The notes under the pieces: generated by a model
Told to the model about the DNA's origin: nothing
What the model saw: only the letters and a program-made list of their open reading frames with translations
The model's database searches: none
Made by a program: the position numbers and the translations under genes
Part shown: one piece after another, positions 44,819-52,826 of the stretch
Layout: the number at the start of each line of letters is the position of its first letter
Numbering within the stretch: position 1 is the stretch's first letter
Assembly (NCBI RefSeq): GCF_004103715.1
Contig: NZ_CP035282.1
Location: 1,540,673 to 1,604,672, forward strand
DNA: 64,000 bases
DNA from: Acidilutibacter cellobiosedens
GTDB lineage: Bacteria > Bacillota > Clostridia > Tissierellales > Acidilutibacteraceae
Direction: 5' to 3'

Positions 44819-47059
44819 TTGAATTTATCAAAGAAGACAAAGCAGATACTCTTAGGAGTCATACTCCTTGTGGTAATTACAGTTGGAATTATTGGGTTGA
44901 AACTAAGCAATAATCGAAATAAAGATGTACAGAAGGCAGAAAAAACAGCTACGGTAAATACTGATGATAAACTATTCTATTATGTTGAAAAGAAACTCTA
45001 TGAAGAACATAATATACATGAAAAATTAACACCCTACTTTGTAAATTATAAAGGAAATACTGCAAAAGCGATAGAAACAGAGAACGGTATGAAACTTGTA
45101 AACATGAAAAACATGAAGAATATAGCAGATGTGCCTCATGAAGTGATTGTGAACAGTACCGGTTATTGGATTGACGAAGATTCCAATTTTGTCACGGTAA
45201 AATATAACAAAGAAAAAAAGGCGGTTTTGGTGAGAACATTTGATAAAGACGGAAAGGAAATCGAGGAACCTGTGGCTCTTAAAGAATTCGGAGGAAGAAT
45301 TAATGACGACAGCTATATAAATGTTATGGAATTTAGAATAGATACTAAATATATATATTTAGTAAGCGCAGCTGATCCACGTCCTATTTTACAAATTTTT
45401 AATAAGAACGGCAGCCTTCATAAAAATTATGCTGACATAGGCAACTTTGAAACAGATAATAATGGAAGTATTTACATTACTTTTGGAGTATCCGGCGAAC
45501 ATAAATACAATGGATTCGAAAAAATAAATGTTGAAAGCGGAGAAGTGGAATACTCCGTAGATACAAAAATTCTTCCAAACCATATCCGTTACAATAAGGA
45601 AAAAGATGCGGTATATGTAATGGATGATAATGGAGTCACGAGATATAATGCTTCCGACGGTAAGAATGAAAAGAATATATTTACCTTTGGAAAGGATTCC
45701 ACCTATGTCCTTGATTCGCTTCAAGTTGAGGATTTTTTTGTGGGAAATGAAGAGGAGTTATATATTTCTTTGTTCTACTTTGAAGGTGATGAATATATTT
45801 GCCTATACTACGGCTATGAACCTAAGGAAGGAATAAGGCCCGAAAGAACCGTTACTTTGACTGTTACTGCTCCCTACAGGCAGGATTTCTTGTCGGATGC
45901 CATAACAAGATATGAAATGAAGTATCCGGATCAAAAAGTGAAATATGATTATAAGTACAACAGTGAAGAGGAATTTGTCGCCAACACGGAACAGTACGGC
46001 CAGCAGCTTTCCTTAAGTATTCTCGGGGGAGATGTGGGAGACGTGGTGATGACCGGAGGCTCGGGCCTTAATTATGAGGAGGTATTTAAAACAGATGCCT
46101 TTATGGATTTGTCATCTCTTATAGAGAAGGACAAAAACTATGACGTACTCAATAAAGATGTCATTGAAGGTTTGAGGATAAAGGGTGCCGTAAGGGGATT
46201 GCCTATAAGTATTACACGTTCATATTATGAGGTAAATACCAAACTTTTGGATTCAATTGGAGTTAAACTGGACTACAATAATTTGTCATGGAAAGATGTT
46301 ATTTTTCTTACAAAGGTCATAGAGGAAAAAGCACCTGATGTTCATGTGTTTACGGGAAACGAATATGTGGGGGATTATCTCATTCCTATGATTGGAGCCA
46401 ATATATCTCAGCTTGTGGATTTTGAAAATAAGAAGATAAATTTAAATCAGGAATGGTTTGTTGATTTGCTGAAAGATCTTAAGGAGGCAATGAAAAGCAA
46501 GAATTTTGTCAAGACGCATACCGGATCTGATGTAATAGACAAACTCCAAGGTTCTTTGTTTGTTCACCGCAGTACTGAACGTAAATATTACCGTGACATG
46601 GTATATAATTATTTGCATTATAACGAAGAAGGAAAAGAAAGTTTATATATCCCTATCTTTGTGGGAGAGAAATCAAATAAACGTGGGGTACAGGTCAATA
46701 ATATGTATTCCATAAACAACAAATCAAAGAACAAGGAAGATGCATGGAAATTTTTAAGTTTCCTCTTGGGAGACAATATTCAAAAGTTAAGGACATTGAG
46801 AGCAGAACCTGTTAACACCAAGGCAAACAAGGAAATTCTTGAAGCTGCGGCCGAAGAGTTTAGCAGAACTTACGGTGATGATGCCCTTAAGGTTGTTGAT
46901 ATGATGATGAATATTTTTGACCGTACAGATTATGTTGATATGTATTACGATAAGCAGGATATTTATGATCCTTTAATGAGTTATATAAACGATGAAATGT
47001 CATTGGAAGATGCTCTCAAAAAAGCGGAGGAAAATGTATGGATAAGGCTCAATGAGTAG
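44819..47059 (+). CDS. Membrane-anchored solute-binding-type protein with propeller-like N-domain, copy A
   Basis: 746 residues. One N-terminal membrane helix (about 10-27) with no lipobox Cys anchors it outside. Residues about 40-335 look like repeated beta strands of a propeller ('FRIDTKYIYLVSAADPRPILQIFNKNG', 'YNKEKDAVYVMDDNGVTRYNASDGKN'). Residues 345-746 are a family 1 extracellular solute-binding domain ('ITRYEMKYPDQKVKYDY', 'GDVGDVVMTGGSG', 'VRGLPISITRSYYEVNTKLLDSIG', 'NKEDAWKFLSFLLG'). TTG start with GGAGATGG. Paired with precursor 1; a paralogue is at 47575. Confidence 0.85.
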   Translation: MNLSKKTKQILLGVILLVVITVGIIGLKLSNNRNKDVQKAEKTATVNTDDKLFYYVEKKLYEEHNIHEKLTPYFVNYKGNTAKAIETENGMKLVNMKNMKNIADVPHEVIVNSTGYWIDEDSNFVTVKYNKEKKAVLVRTFDKDGKEIEEPVALKEFGGRINDDSYINVMEFRIDTKYIYLVSAADPRPILQIFNKNGSLHKNYADIGNFETDNNGSIYITFGVSGEHKYNGFEKINVESGEVEYSVDTKILPNHIRYNKEKDAVYVMDDNGVTRYNASDGKNEKNIFTFGKDSTYVLDSLQVEDFFVGNEEELYISLFYFEGDEYICLYYGYEPKEGIRPERTVTLTVTAPYRQDFLSDAITRYEMKYPDQKVKYDYKYNSEEEFVANTEQYGQQLSLSILGGDVGDVVMTGGSGLNYEEVFKTDAFMDLSSLIEKDKNYDVLNKDVIEGLRIKGAVRGLPISITRSYYEVNTKLLDSIGVKLDYNNLSWKDVIFLTKVIEEKAPDVHVFTGNEYVGDYLIPMIGANISQLVDFENKKINLNQEWFVDLLKDLKEAMKSKNFVKTHTGSDVIDKLQGSLFVHRSTERKYYRDMVYNYLHYNEEGKESLYIPIFVGEKSNKRGVQVNNMYSINNKSKNKEDAWKFLSFLLGDNIQKLRTLRAEPVNTKANKEILEAAAEEFSRTYGDDALKVVDMMMNIFDRTDYVDMYYDKQDIYDPLMSYINDEMSLEDALKKAEENVWIRLNE

Positions 47060-47070
47060 AGATAAAGGAG

Positions 47071-47101
47071 AATACAAGCAGTTGATTTTCTGTTTTGTAT
47101 T
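47071..47101 (+). promoter_or_regulatory. 5' hairpin of CXXX precursor 2
   Basis: 'AATACAAGCAG' with 'CTGTTTTGTATT' (seven outer pairs and three inner). It starts 11 bases after the copy A stop. Confidence 0.55.
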
Positions 47102-47142
47102 ATAAGCTGCGGCCGATATTTTTAAAAGAAAGGGGGATAAAG

Positions 47143-47388
47143 ATGTCTTATAAGAGTAAAGTTGTTAAAAATATCTTGACTAATCCTATATCAACTCAAG
47201 GATGCGCTGATTGTTCGGGAAATTGTCAAGGAGAGTGTGGGAAACTATGTGAATCAAATTGTGGTTCAAATTGTTATACTACGTGTTCGGGATCATGTGA
47301 GGATGATTGTGTTAATAGCTGTAAAGGAGACTGTGAAAATACCTGTACGTTTGTATGTGCCGCAACTTGCAGCCATCAAGTAGGATAA
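47143..47388 (+). CDS. CXXX-repeat RiPP precursor 2
   Basis: 81 residues. Leader MSYKSKVVKNILTNPISTQG, Cys21 and then every fourth residue 24-76, again 15 cysteines, tail SHQVG. The middle repeat spacers (GKL, ESN, GSN, YTT, EDD, VNS, KGD) differ from precursor 1, the last four repeats do not. ATG 47143 follows AAGGGGG; a longer in-frame reading from 47095 has no site. Confidence 0.92.
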   Translation: MSYKSKVVKNILTNPISTQGCADCSGNCQGECGKLCESNCGSNCYTTCSGSCEDDCVNSCKGDCENTCTFVCAATCSHQVG

Positions 47389-47409
47389 TCTTTTAATTAG
47401 TCACTGATG

Positions 47410-47454
47410 AATCGTGATTTTCTCGGTAACAAAACTATCGAGAAAATCATGATT
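47410..47454 (+). promoter_or_regulatory. 3' hairpin after CXXX precursor 2
   Basis: 'AATCGTGATTTTCTCGGTA' pairs with 'TATCGAGAAAATCATGATT' (19 pairs, two G-U). Compared with hairpin 1 the paired bases near the loop changed on both sides, keeping the fold. 47455-47574 beyond it holds nothing else I can name. Confidence 0.7.
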
Positions 47455-47574
47455 ACATATTACATATTTAAAGAGCATATTGAATCAGTACATATGAAAA
47501 GCGTGCGAAAAACGATGTTTAAGGAGAATTATTTAAATATGTATGTTTTATTCGAATAAAAGGAGATGGAATAA

Positions 47575-49806
47575 TTGAATTTATCAAAGAAGACAAAGCA
47601 GGTAATTTTGGGAGTCGTACTCCTTGCGGTAATTACAGTTGGAATTATTGCGCTGAAAGTAAGCAATAATCGAAATAAAGATGTACAGAAGGTGGAAAAG
47701 ACAGCTGCGGTAAACAGTAATGAGAAGCTCTTTTATTATGTTGAAAAGAAACTCTATGAAGAACATAACGTATTTGAAGATATAGCATGTCGGTTTGTAA
47801 ATTATAAAGGAAATGTGGCAAAAGCCATATACAGTATAGAAGGTAAACCGACAAAACTTGAAAGTATGAAAAATACGAGCTATATAACAACTATACCTGA
47901 TGAAGTATCTATGAGTAGTGGTTATTGGATTGATGAAAATTCCAATTTTGTTACAGTAAAATATAACAAGGAAAAGAAAGCAGTTTTGGTAAGAACACTT
48001 GACAAGGATGGAAATGAAGTCGAGAAACCTGTAGCCCTTAAAGAATTTGGGGGAATGATTAATGACGACAGCTATATAAATGTTATGGAATTTAGAATAG
48101 ATACTAAATATATATATTTAGTAAGCGCAGCTAATCCACGTCCTATTTTACAAATTTTTAATAAGGACGGTAGCCTTCATAAAAATTATGCCGACATAGA
48201 CAGCTTTGAAATAGATAATATGGGAAAAATATATATTCCGTTTAATGATAAATACAACGGGTTTGAGAAAATAAATGTTGAAAGCGGAGAAGTGGAATAC
48301 TCAATAAGAACAAAGATTCTTCCAAATCATATCCGTTACAATAAGGGAAAAGATGCAGTATATGTAATGGATGATAATGGAGTCACGAGATATAACGCTT
48401 CCGACGGTAAAAATGAAAAGAATATATTTACCTTTGGCAAAGACTCCACCTATGTACTTGACTCGCTTCAAGTCAGGGATTTCTTTGTTGGAAATGAAGA
48501 GGATTTATATATTTCTTTGTTCTACTTTGAAGGGGAGGAATATATTTGTCTCTACTATGGATATGAACCTAAGGAAGGCACAAGGCCTGAAAGAACCGTT
48601 ACCTTGACTGTTACCGCTCCCTACAGGCAGGATTTCTTGTCGGATGCCATAACAAGATATGAAATGAAGTATCCGGATCAAAAAGTGAAATATGATTATA
48701 AGTACAACAGCGAAGAGGAATTTGTCGCCAACACGGAACAGTACGGCCAGCAGCTTTCCTTAAGTATTCTCGGGGGGGATGTGGGAGATGTTGTGATGAC
48801 GGGAGGTTCGGGCCTTAATTATGAGGAGGTATTTAAAACAGATGCCTTTATGGATTTGTCGTCTCTTATAGAGAAGGATAAAAACTATGACGTACTCAAT
48901 AAAGATGTCATTGAAGGTTTGAGGATAAAAGGCGCCGTAAGAGGGCTTCCCATAAGTATCAAGCGTTCATATTATGAGGTGAATACCAAACTTTTGGATT
49001 CAATGGGAGTTAAACTGGACTGCAACAATTTGTCATGGAAGGATGTTATTTCTCTTACAAAGGTTATAGAGGAAAAAGCACCTGATTCTCATGTGTTTAC
49101 GGGAAACGAATATGTGGGGGATTATCTCATTCCTATGATCGGAGCCAATATATCTCAGCTTGTGGATTTTGAAAATAAGAAGATAAATTTAAATCAGGAA
49201 TGGTTTGTTGATTTGCTGAAAGATCTGAAGACGGCAATGAAAAGCGAGAATTTTGTCAAAACGCATACCGGATCTGATATAAAAGATATGCTCCAGGGTT
49301 CTTTGTTTGTTCACCGTAGTACTGAACGCACATATTATCGTGATATGGTAGGACGTTATTTGGGATATAACAAAGAAGTAGGAGAAAGCTTGTATATTCC
49401 TATTTTTGTGGGAGAGAAATCAAATAAACGTGGGGTACAGGTCAATAATATGTATTCCATAAACAACAAATCAAAGAACAAGGAAGATGCATGGAAATTT
49501 TTAAGTTTCCTTTTGGAAGACGATATTCAAAAATTAAGGACATTGAGAGCAGAACCTGTTAACACCAAGGCAAACAAGGAAATTCTTGAAGCTGCGGCCG
49601 AAGAGTTTAGCAGAACTTACGGTGATGATGCCCTTAAGGTTGTTGATATGATGATGAATATTTTTGACCGCATCGATTATGTTGATATGTATTACAATAA
49701 GCAGGATATTTATGATCCTTTAATGAGTTATATAAATGATGAGATGTCATTGGAAGATGCTCTCAAAAAAGCGGAGGAAAATGTATGGATAAGGCTCAAT
49801 GAGTAG
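47575..49806 (+). CDS. Membrane-anchored solute-binding-type protein with propeller-like N-domain, copy B
   Basis: 743 residues, paralogue of 44819. The anchor and the solute-binding half (from about residue 340) are nearly identical to copy A, even at DNA level, while residues about 45-110 and 195-230 of the outer N-domain diverge. TTG start and ribosome site are the same as copy A. The split pattern (constant C-half, variable outer part) beside a different precursor suggests that the N-domain matches its own peptide. Its last bases include 'TATGGATAAGGCTCAATGA', a string that returns after the exporter gene. Confidence 0.85.
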   Translation: MNLSKKTKQVILGVVLLAVITVGIIALKVSNNRNKDVQKVEKTAAVNSNEKLFYYVEKKLYEEHNVFEDIACRFVNYKGNVAKAIYSIEGKPTKLESMKNTSYITTIPDEVSMSSGYWIDENSNFVTVKYNKEKKAVLVRTLDKDGNEVEKPVALKEFGGMINDDSYINVMEFRIDTKYIYLVSAANPRPILQIFNKDGSLHKNYADIDSFEIDNMGKIYIPFNDKYNGFEKINVESGEVEYSIRTKILPNHIRYNKGKDAVYVMDDNGVTRYNASDGKNEKNIFTFGKDSTYVLDSLQVRDFFVGNEEDLYISLFYFEGEEYICLYYGYEPKEGTRPERTVTLTVTAPYRQDFLSDAITRYEMKYPDQKVKYDYKYNSEEEFVANTEQYGQQLSLSILGGDVGDVVMTGGSGLNYEEVFKTDAFMDLSSLIEKDKNYDVLNKDVIEGLRIKGAVRGLPISIKRSYYEVNTKLLDSMGVKLDCNNLSWKDVISLTKVIEEKAPDSHVFTGNEYVGDYLIPMIGANISQLVDFENKKINLNQEWFVDLLKDLKTAMKSENFVKTHTGSDIKDMLQGSLFVHRSTERTYYRDMVGRYLGYNKEVGESLYIPIFVGEKSNKRGVQVNNMYSINNKSKNKEDAWKFLSFLLEDDIQKLRTLRAEPVNTKANKEILEAAAEEFSRTYGDDALKVVDMMMNIFDRIDYVDMYYNKQDIYDPLMSYINDEMSLEDALKKAEENVWIRLNE

Positions 49807-49817
49807 AGATAAAGGAG

Positions 49818-49848
49818 AATACAAGCAGTTGATTTTCTGTTTTGTATT
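49818..49848 (+). promoter_or_regulatory. 5' hairpin of CXXX precursor 3
   Basis: 'AATACAAGCAG' with 'CTGTTTTGTATT', the same bases as before precursor 2. Confidence 0.55.
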
Positions 49849-49891
49849 TATAAACCGCATCTTATATTTTAAAAGGAAGGGAGGAATAAGA

Positions 49892-50080
49892 ATGTCATAT
49901 AAGAGTAAAGTTACTAAAAATATTTTAACTAATCCCATATTATCATCAACTATATGCAGTGATTGCACAGGAACCTGTGCAGGTTCCTGTAGCGGTTTTT
50001 GTGGTCAGTTGTGCAGTGGTAGCTGTGAAGATACCTGTACATTTGTATGTTCCGCAACATGTAGTCATCATACAGGATAA
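49892..50080 (+). CDS. CXXX-repeat RiPP precursor 3 (short form)
   Basis: 62 residues. Leader MSYKSKVTKNILTNPILSST, Cys22 then every fourth residue 25-57: ten cysteines, tail SHHTG. It lacks five repeats relative to its sisters, so the repeat number varies in whole Cys-x-x-x units. The conserved last block 'CEDTCTFVCSATCSH' remains. ATG 49892 follows GGGAGG. Confidence 0.92.
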   Translation: MSYKSKVTKNILTNPILSSTICSDCTGTCAGSCSGFCGQLCSGSCEDTCTFVCSATCSHHTG

Positions 50081-50105
50081 TCTTTTAATTGATTACTGAC
50101 AAATT

Positions 50106-50142
50106 ATGATTTTCCCGGCAGCCTGACTGCCGGAGAAATCAT
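50106..50142 (+). promoter_or_regulatory. 3' hairpin after CXXX precursor 3
   Basis: 'ATGATTTTCCCGGCAG' with 'CTGCCGGAGAAATCAT' (one mismatch, one G-U), five-base loop. Compared with hairpin 1 the loop-side pair G-U is here G-C. Confidence 0.65.
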
Positions 50143-50181
50143 GACTACATATTAAAAAAGGAAAATACTATGGAGGCATAA

Positions 50182-51918
50182 ATGAGAAAAGATAAGGATT
50201 TTGAAAAATTCAACTGGTTCTTAAAAAAATATATTTATCCTCAGCGGGTTAAAATAGCATTTATTGTTCTTTTAATTTTGGCCGGTTCGTCCATAGGGAA
50301 TCTGAGCCCTTTTCTGTACGGCAAAATGTTGGACAGCATCGTCGCTTTTGATATAAATCATTTGATGCGTCTGATAATAATTTATTTTATTGTTACCGTA
50401 GGTACTACTATTCTCAGCATTTTTGAGGGTTATATGGGAAAGATGGTGTCTTTTAAAATCGTTAAGAGCTCTCAGAGGGATTTGTTCAATAAAATCGTCA
50501 GACTGAAGGCATCGGCTTTTGAAAAGTATACAACAGGTGAACTTATTTCACGATTAAACGGTGACTCCGAAGGGGTCGTAAGTTTTTTGCTGGATGTTAT
50601 AACAAGCATTTTAAACATATTCATTAACATGTCAATATCGTTGTATTTTGTATTAAAGATTTCAATAAGGCTTTCTTCCGTTTCAATATTTTATATACCC
50701 GCATCTCTTATTGTAACCATTACGGCACGGAAGAGCTTTAAAAAACTGGCGGAAAAGAGAAAAGTTTTTAACGATAAATATTTCGGATATATAAATGAAG
50801 CTTTTTCCAACAACATAGGTATAAAATGTTTCAGACTTGAAAAAAAGGCATGTAAGAAGTATGACAATTTTATATCGAAGGAACTTGATATTGAAAAACA
50901 TTCCATGGTTTTGAGCGGAATAATTCAGATGCTAAATACGCTGATTTCCGTAATTTCCTCCTTATATATTATTTATTTATCGGGGATTCTGATCAAGGGC
51001 GGTTTACTGACAATCGGTACCATGGTTTCCTTTAACACGTATATAAATAAGCTTTTTGCTTCAATTTCCCAAATTTTAGGTTTAAATATAAGCAAACAGA
51101 CGGTTTCGGTTTCATTGGACAGGCTTATATCTTTGATTTCGGAAAAAAGTGAGGATATGGAGGAATCTGAAAAGAAATTGAAGGATGAACCGGAGTATGT
51201 TCATGTATGTAATGTCTCTTTTAAATACAAAGAGGATAGTGATGCGGTCATAAACAACCTTTCTTTCAGTTTGGATTCTCCGGGGTTTTACAGCTTTGTA
51301 GGGAAAAACGGATGTGGCAAAAGTACTCTTGCGAAATTGCTTGTAAAGTTATATGATGTTGATAGCGGTTATATGGAAATAAACGGTATTGATTATAAAA
51401 ACTGTTCTATTGACAGTTTGAGAGAGAATATCACATATATTCAGAAGGAAGACTTCTTTTTAAATGATACCGTATATAATAATTTATCTTTGGCAAACGA
51501 AAGGGCTTCTTCAGATGATATATACGGGGCATGCCGGATGGCGGGGCTTGACGGGTTCATAGATTCCCTGCCCGACAAATATGATACCATAGTGGGAGAG
51601 GGAGGTTCGACTCTCTCCAGCGGCCAAAGGCAGAAGCTGAATATAGCACGGGCACTTTTAAAAAAATCTAAAATTTTAATATTTGACGAAACAACGGCCA
51701 ACTTGGACGGTAAATCAGAAAAAAATGTAATTTCCATATTAAAGGAAATAAGCAGGCATTCCATAGTCATTTTTATCAGCCATAAAGTTTCGTCAATAGT
51801 CCAAAGCGACAGGATTTTTTTGATGGAAAACGGAAGTATCGTTGACAGCGGTACTCATGAACAACTTTCGGAAGACAATTATACTTACAGGGAACTTTTC
51901 AAATATTCAAACACTTAA
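50182..51918 (+). CDS. ABC exporter (membrane plus ATPase in one chain)
   Basis: 578 residues. Six membrane helices (about 25-300), then an ATPase domain with 'SFVGKNGCGKSTLAKLLVKL' type Walker A (SFVGKNGCGKST), signature 'LSSGQRQKLNIARALLKKS', Walker B 'ILIFDETTANLDG', switch 'FISHKVSSI'. No C39 peptidase domain, so leader removal must be done otherwise. It follows precursor 3 and is the obvious candidate to secrete the modified peptides. Confidence 0.85.
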   Translation: MRKDKDFEKFNWFLKKYIYPQRVKIAFIVLLILAGSSIGNLSPFLYGKMLDSIVAFDINHLMRLIIIYFIVTVGTTILSIFEGYMGKMVSFKIVKSSQRDLFNKIVRLKASAFEKYTTGELISRLNGDSEGVVSFLLDVITSILNIFINMSISLYFVLKISIRLSSVSIFYIPASLIVTITARKSFKKLAEKRKVFNDKYFGYINEAFSNNIGIKCFRLEKKACKKYDNFISKELDIEKHSMVLSGIIQMLNTLISVISSLYIIYLSGILIKGGLLTIGTMVSFNTYINKLFASISQILGLNISKQTVSVSLDRLISLISEKSEDMEESEKKLKDEPEYVHVCNVSFKYKEDSDAVINNLSFSLDSPGFYSFVGKNGCGKSTLAKLLVKLYDVDSGYMEINGIDYKNCSIDSLRENITYIQKEDFFLNDTVYNNLSLANERASSDDIYGACRMAGLDGFIDSLPDKYDTIVGEGGSTLSSGQRQKLNIARALLKKSKILIFDETTANLDGKSEKNVISILKEISRHSIVIFISHKVSSIVQSDRIFLMENGSIVDSGTHEQLSEDNYTYRELFKYSNT

Positions 51919-51919
51919 A

Positions 51920-51938
51920 TATGGATAAGGCTCAATGA
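51920..51938 (+). repeat. 19-bp scar identical to the 3' end of the binding-protein genes
   Basis: 'TATGGATAAGGCTCAATGA' occurs at the end of both solute-binding genes (near 47035-47054 and 49783-49801) and again here, right after the exporter stop. It looks like the tail of a third copy, otherwise deleted or replaced. Confidence 0.65.
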
Positions 51939-51961
51939 ATGATGTACGAGGAGGGGGTTTT

Positions 51962-52804
51962 GTGAAAAGACGTAAATGGTACGGTTTGATGTTTGTTTTG
52001 CCGGGTTTGTTGGGAGTCGGCCTGTTTTATTTAATACCTTTTCTTTTAAGCTTTTATTATACTTTTACCCAAGGCGTTTCGGAAGTGAAATTTGTGGGAT
52101 TTGATAATTTTACAGACCTTCTGCAAAATCCCGCTTTTAAACTTGCGGCAAAAAATACTCTTATTTTTATGGCAATAGGAGTACCTTTATTGACACTGGC
52201 AGCTTTGTTTTTAAGCCTGTTAATGTCGGGAAAACTTTATTCCTTTCCGAGGTGGGCCATGCTGTCTCCCATTATCGTGCCTGTTGCTTCGGCACTGATG
52301 GGATGGAGCGCAATATTCGGCGAAGGAGGTATTGCAAATACCATAATCGGTTTTTTCGGAGGCGGACATGTGGATTTTTTCGGAGAAGCCAATGGGATGG
52401 CCACATTTATTTTAATTTTTTTAATCAAGAATTTGGGGTATATGATAGTGATATTTACAAGTTCTATTTCCGCCCTTTCACGGGAATACAGGGAAGTATT
52501 CCTGCTTGATTCTAAATCGGAAATTAAATATGCTTTTAAAGTGGTTATACCGCTGATTTCACCCATAATTTTCTTTGCCGTGATTCTCGGCGTGATAAAC
52601 AGTTTTCAGATTTTCAGGGAGATATACGGCCTTTACGGTGATTATCCGCCGAATACACTGTATATGCTCCAGCATTTTATGAATAATAATTTCTTTAAGC
52701 TGAATTACCAACGGCTCAGTACGGCGGCATTTATTATTGTACTCTCCCTTTCCGTACTGATTTCCGTATTTTTGAAATATCAAAACAAGTCTTTTGAAAA
52801 ATAA
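51962..52804 (+). CDS. Sugar-type ABC permease, MalF-like
   Basis: 280 residues with six membrane helices. 'LMFVLPGLLGVGLFYLIPFLLSFYYTF' opening and the EAA loop 'REYREVFLLDSKSEIKYAFKVVIPLISPIIFF' are those of binding-protein-dependent sugar importers, though the usual EAA-x3-DG is changed to 'LLDSKSE', so the ATPase contact differs from the norm. GTG 51962 has GAGGAGGGGG before it. Forms a pair with the next gene. Confidence 0.82.
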   Translation: MKRRKWYGLMFVLPGLLGVGLFYLIPFLLSFYYTFTQGVSEVKFVGFDNFTDLLQNPAFKLAAKNTLIFMAIGVPLLTLAALFLSLLMSGKLYSFPRWAMLSPIIVPVASALMGWSAIFGEGGIANTIIGFFGGGHVDFFGEANGMATFILIFLIKNLGYMIVIFTSSISALSREYREVFLLDSKSEIKYAFKVVIPLISPIIFFAVILGVINSFQIFREIYGLYGDYPPNTLYMLQHFMNNNFFKLNYQRLSTAAFIIVLSLSVLISVFLKYQNKSFEK

Positions 52805-52826
52805 ACGTAAAGAGGTGGCAACGACT

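Noticed and set aside
44447-47388. Cys-rich peptides as metallothioneins or ferredoxins
   Set aside because: Spacing is strictly four, unlike Cys-x-Cys or CxxCxxC patterns, and a radical SAM maturase of the CXXX family is encoded next to them.
44500-50070. Regular repeats in the precursor genes as a CRISPR array or minisatellite
   Set aside because: The regularity is at protein level (Cys every four residues) with synonymous variation, proper start, stop and ribosome sites; no constant DNA repeat with unique spacers.
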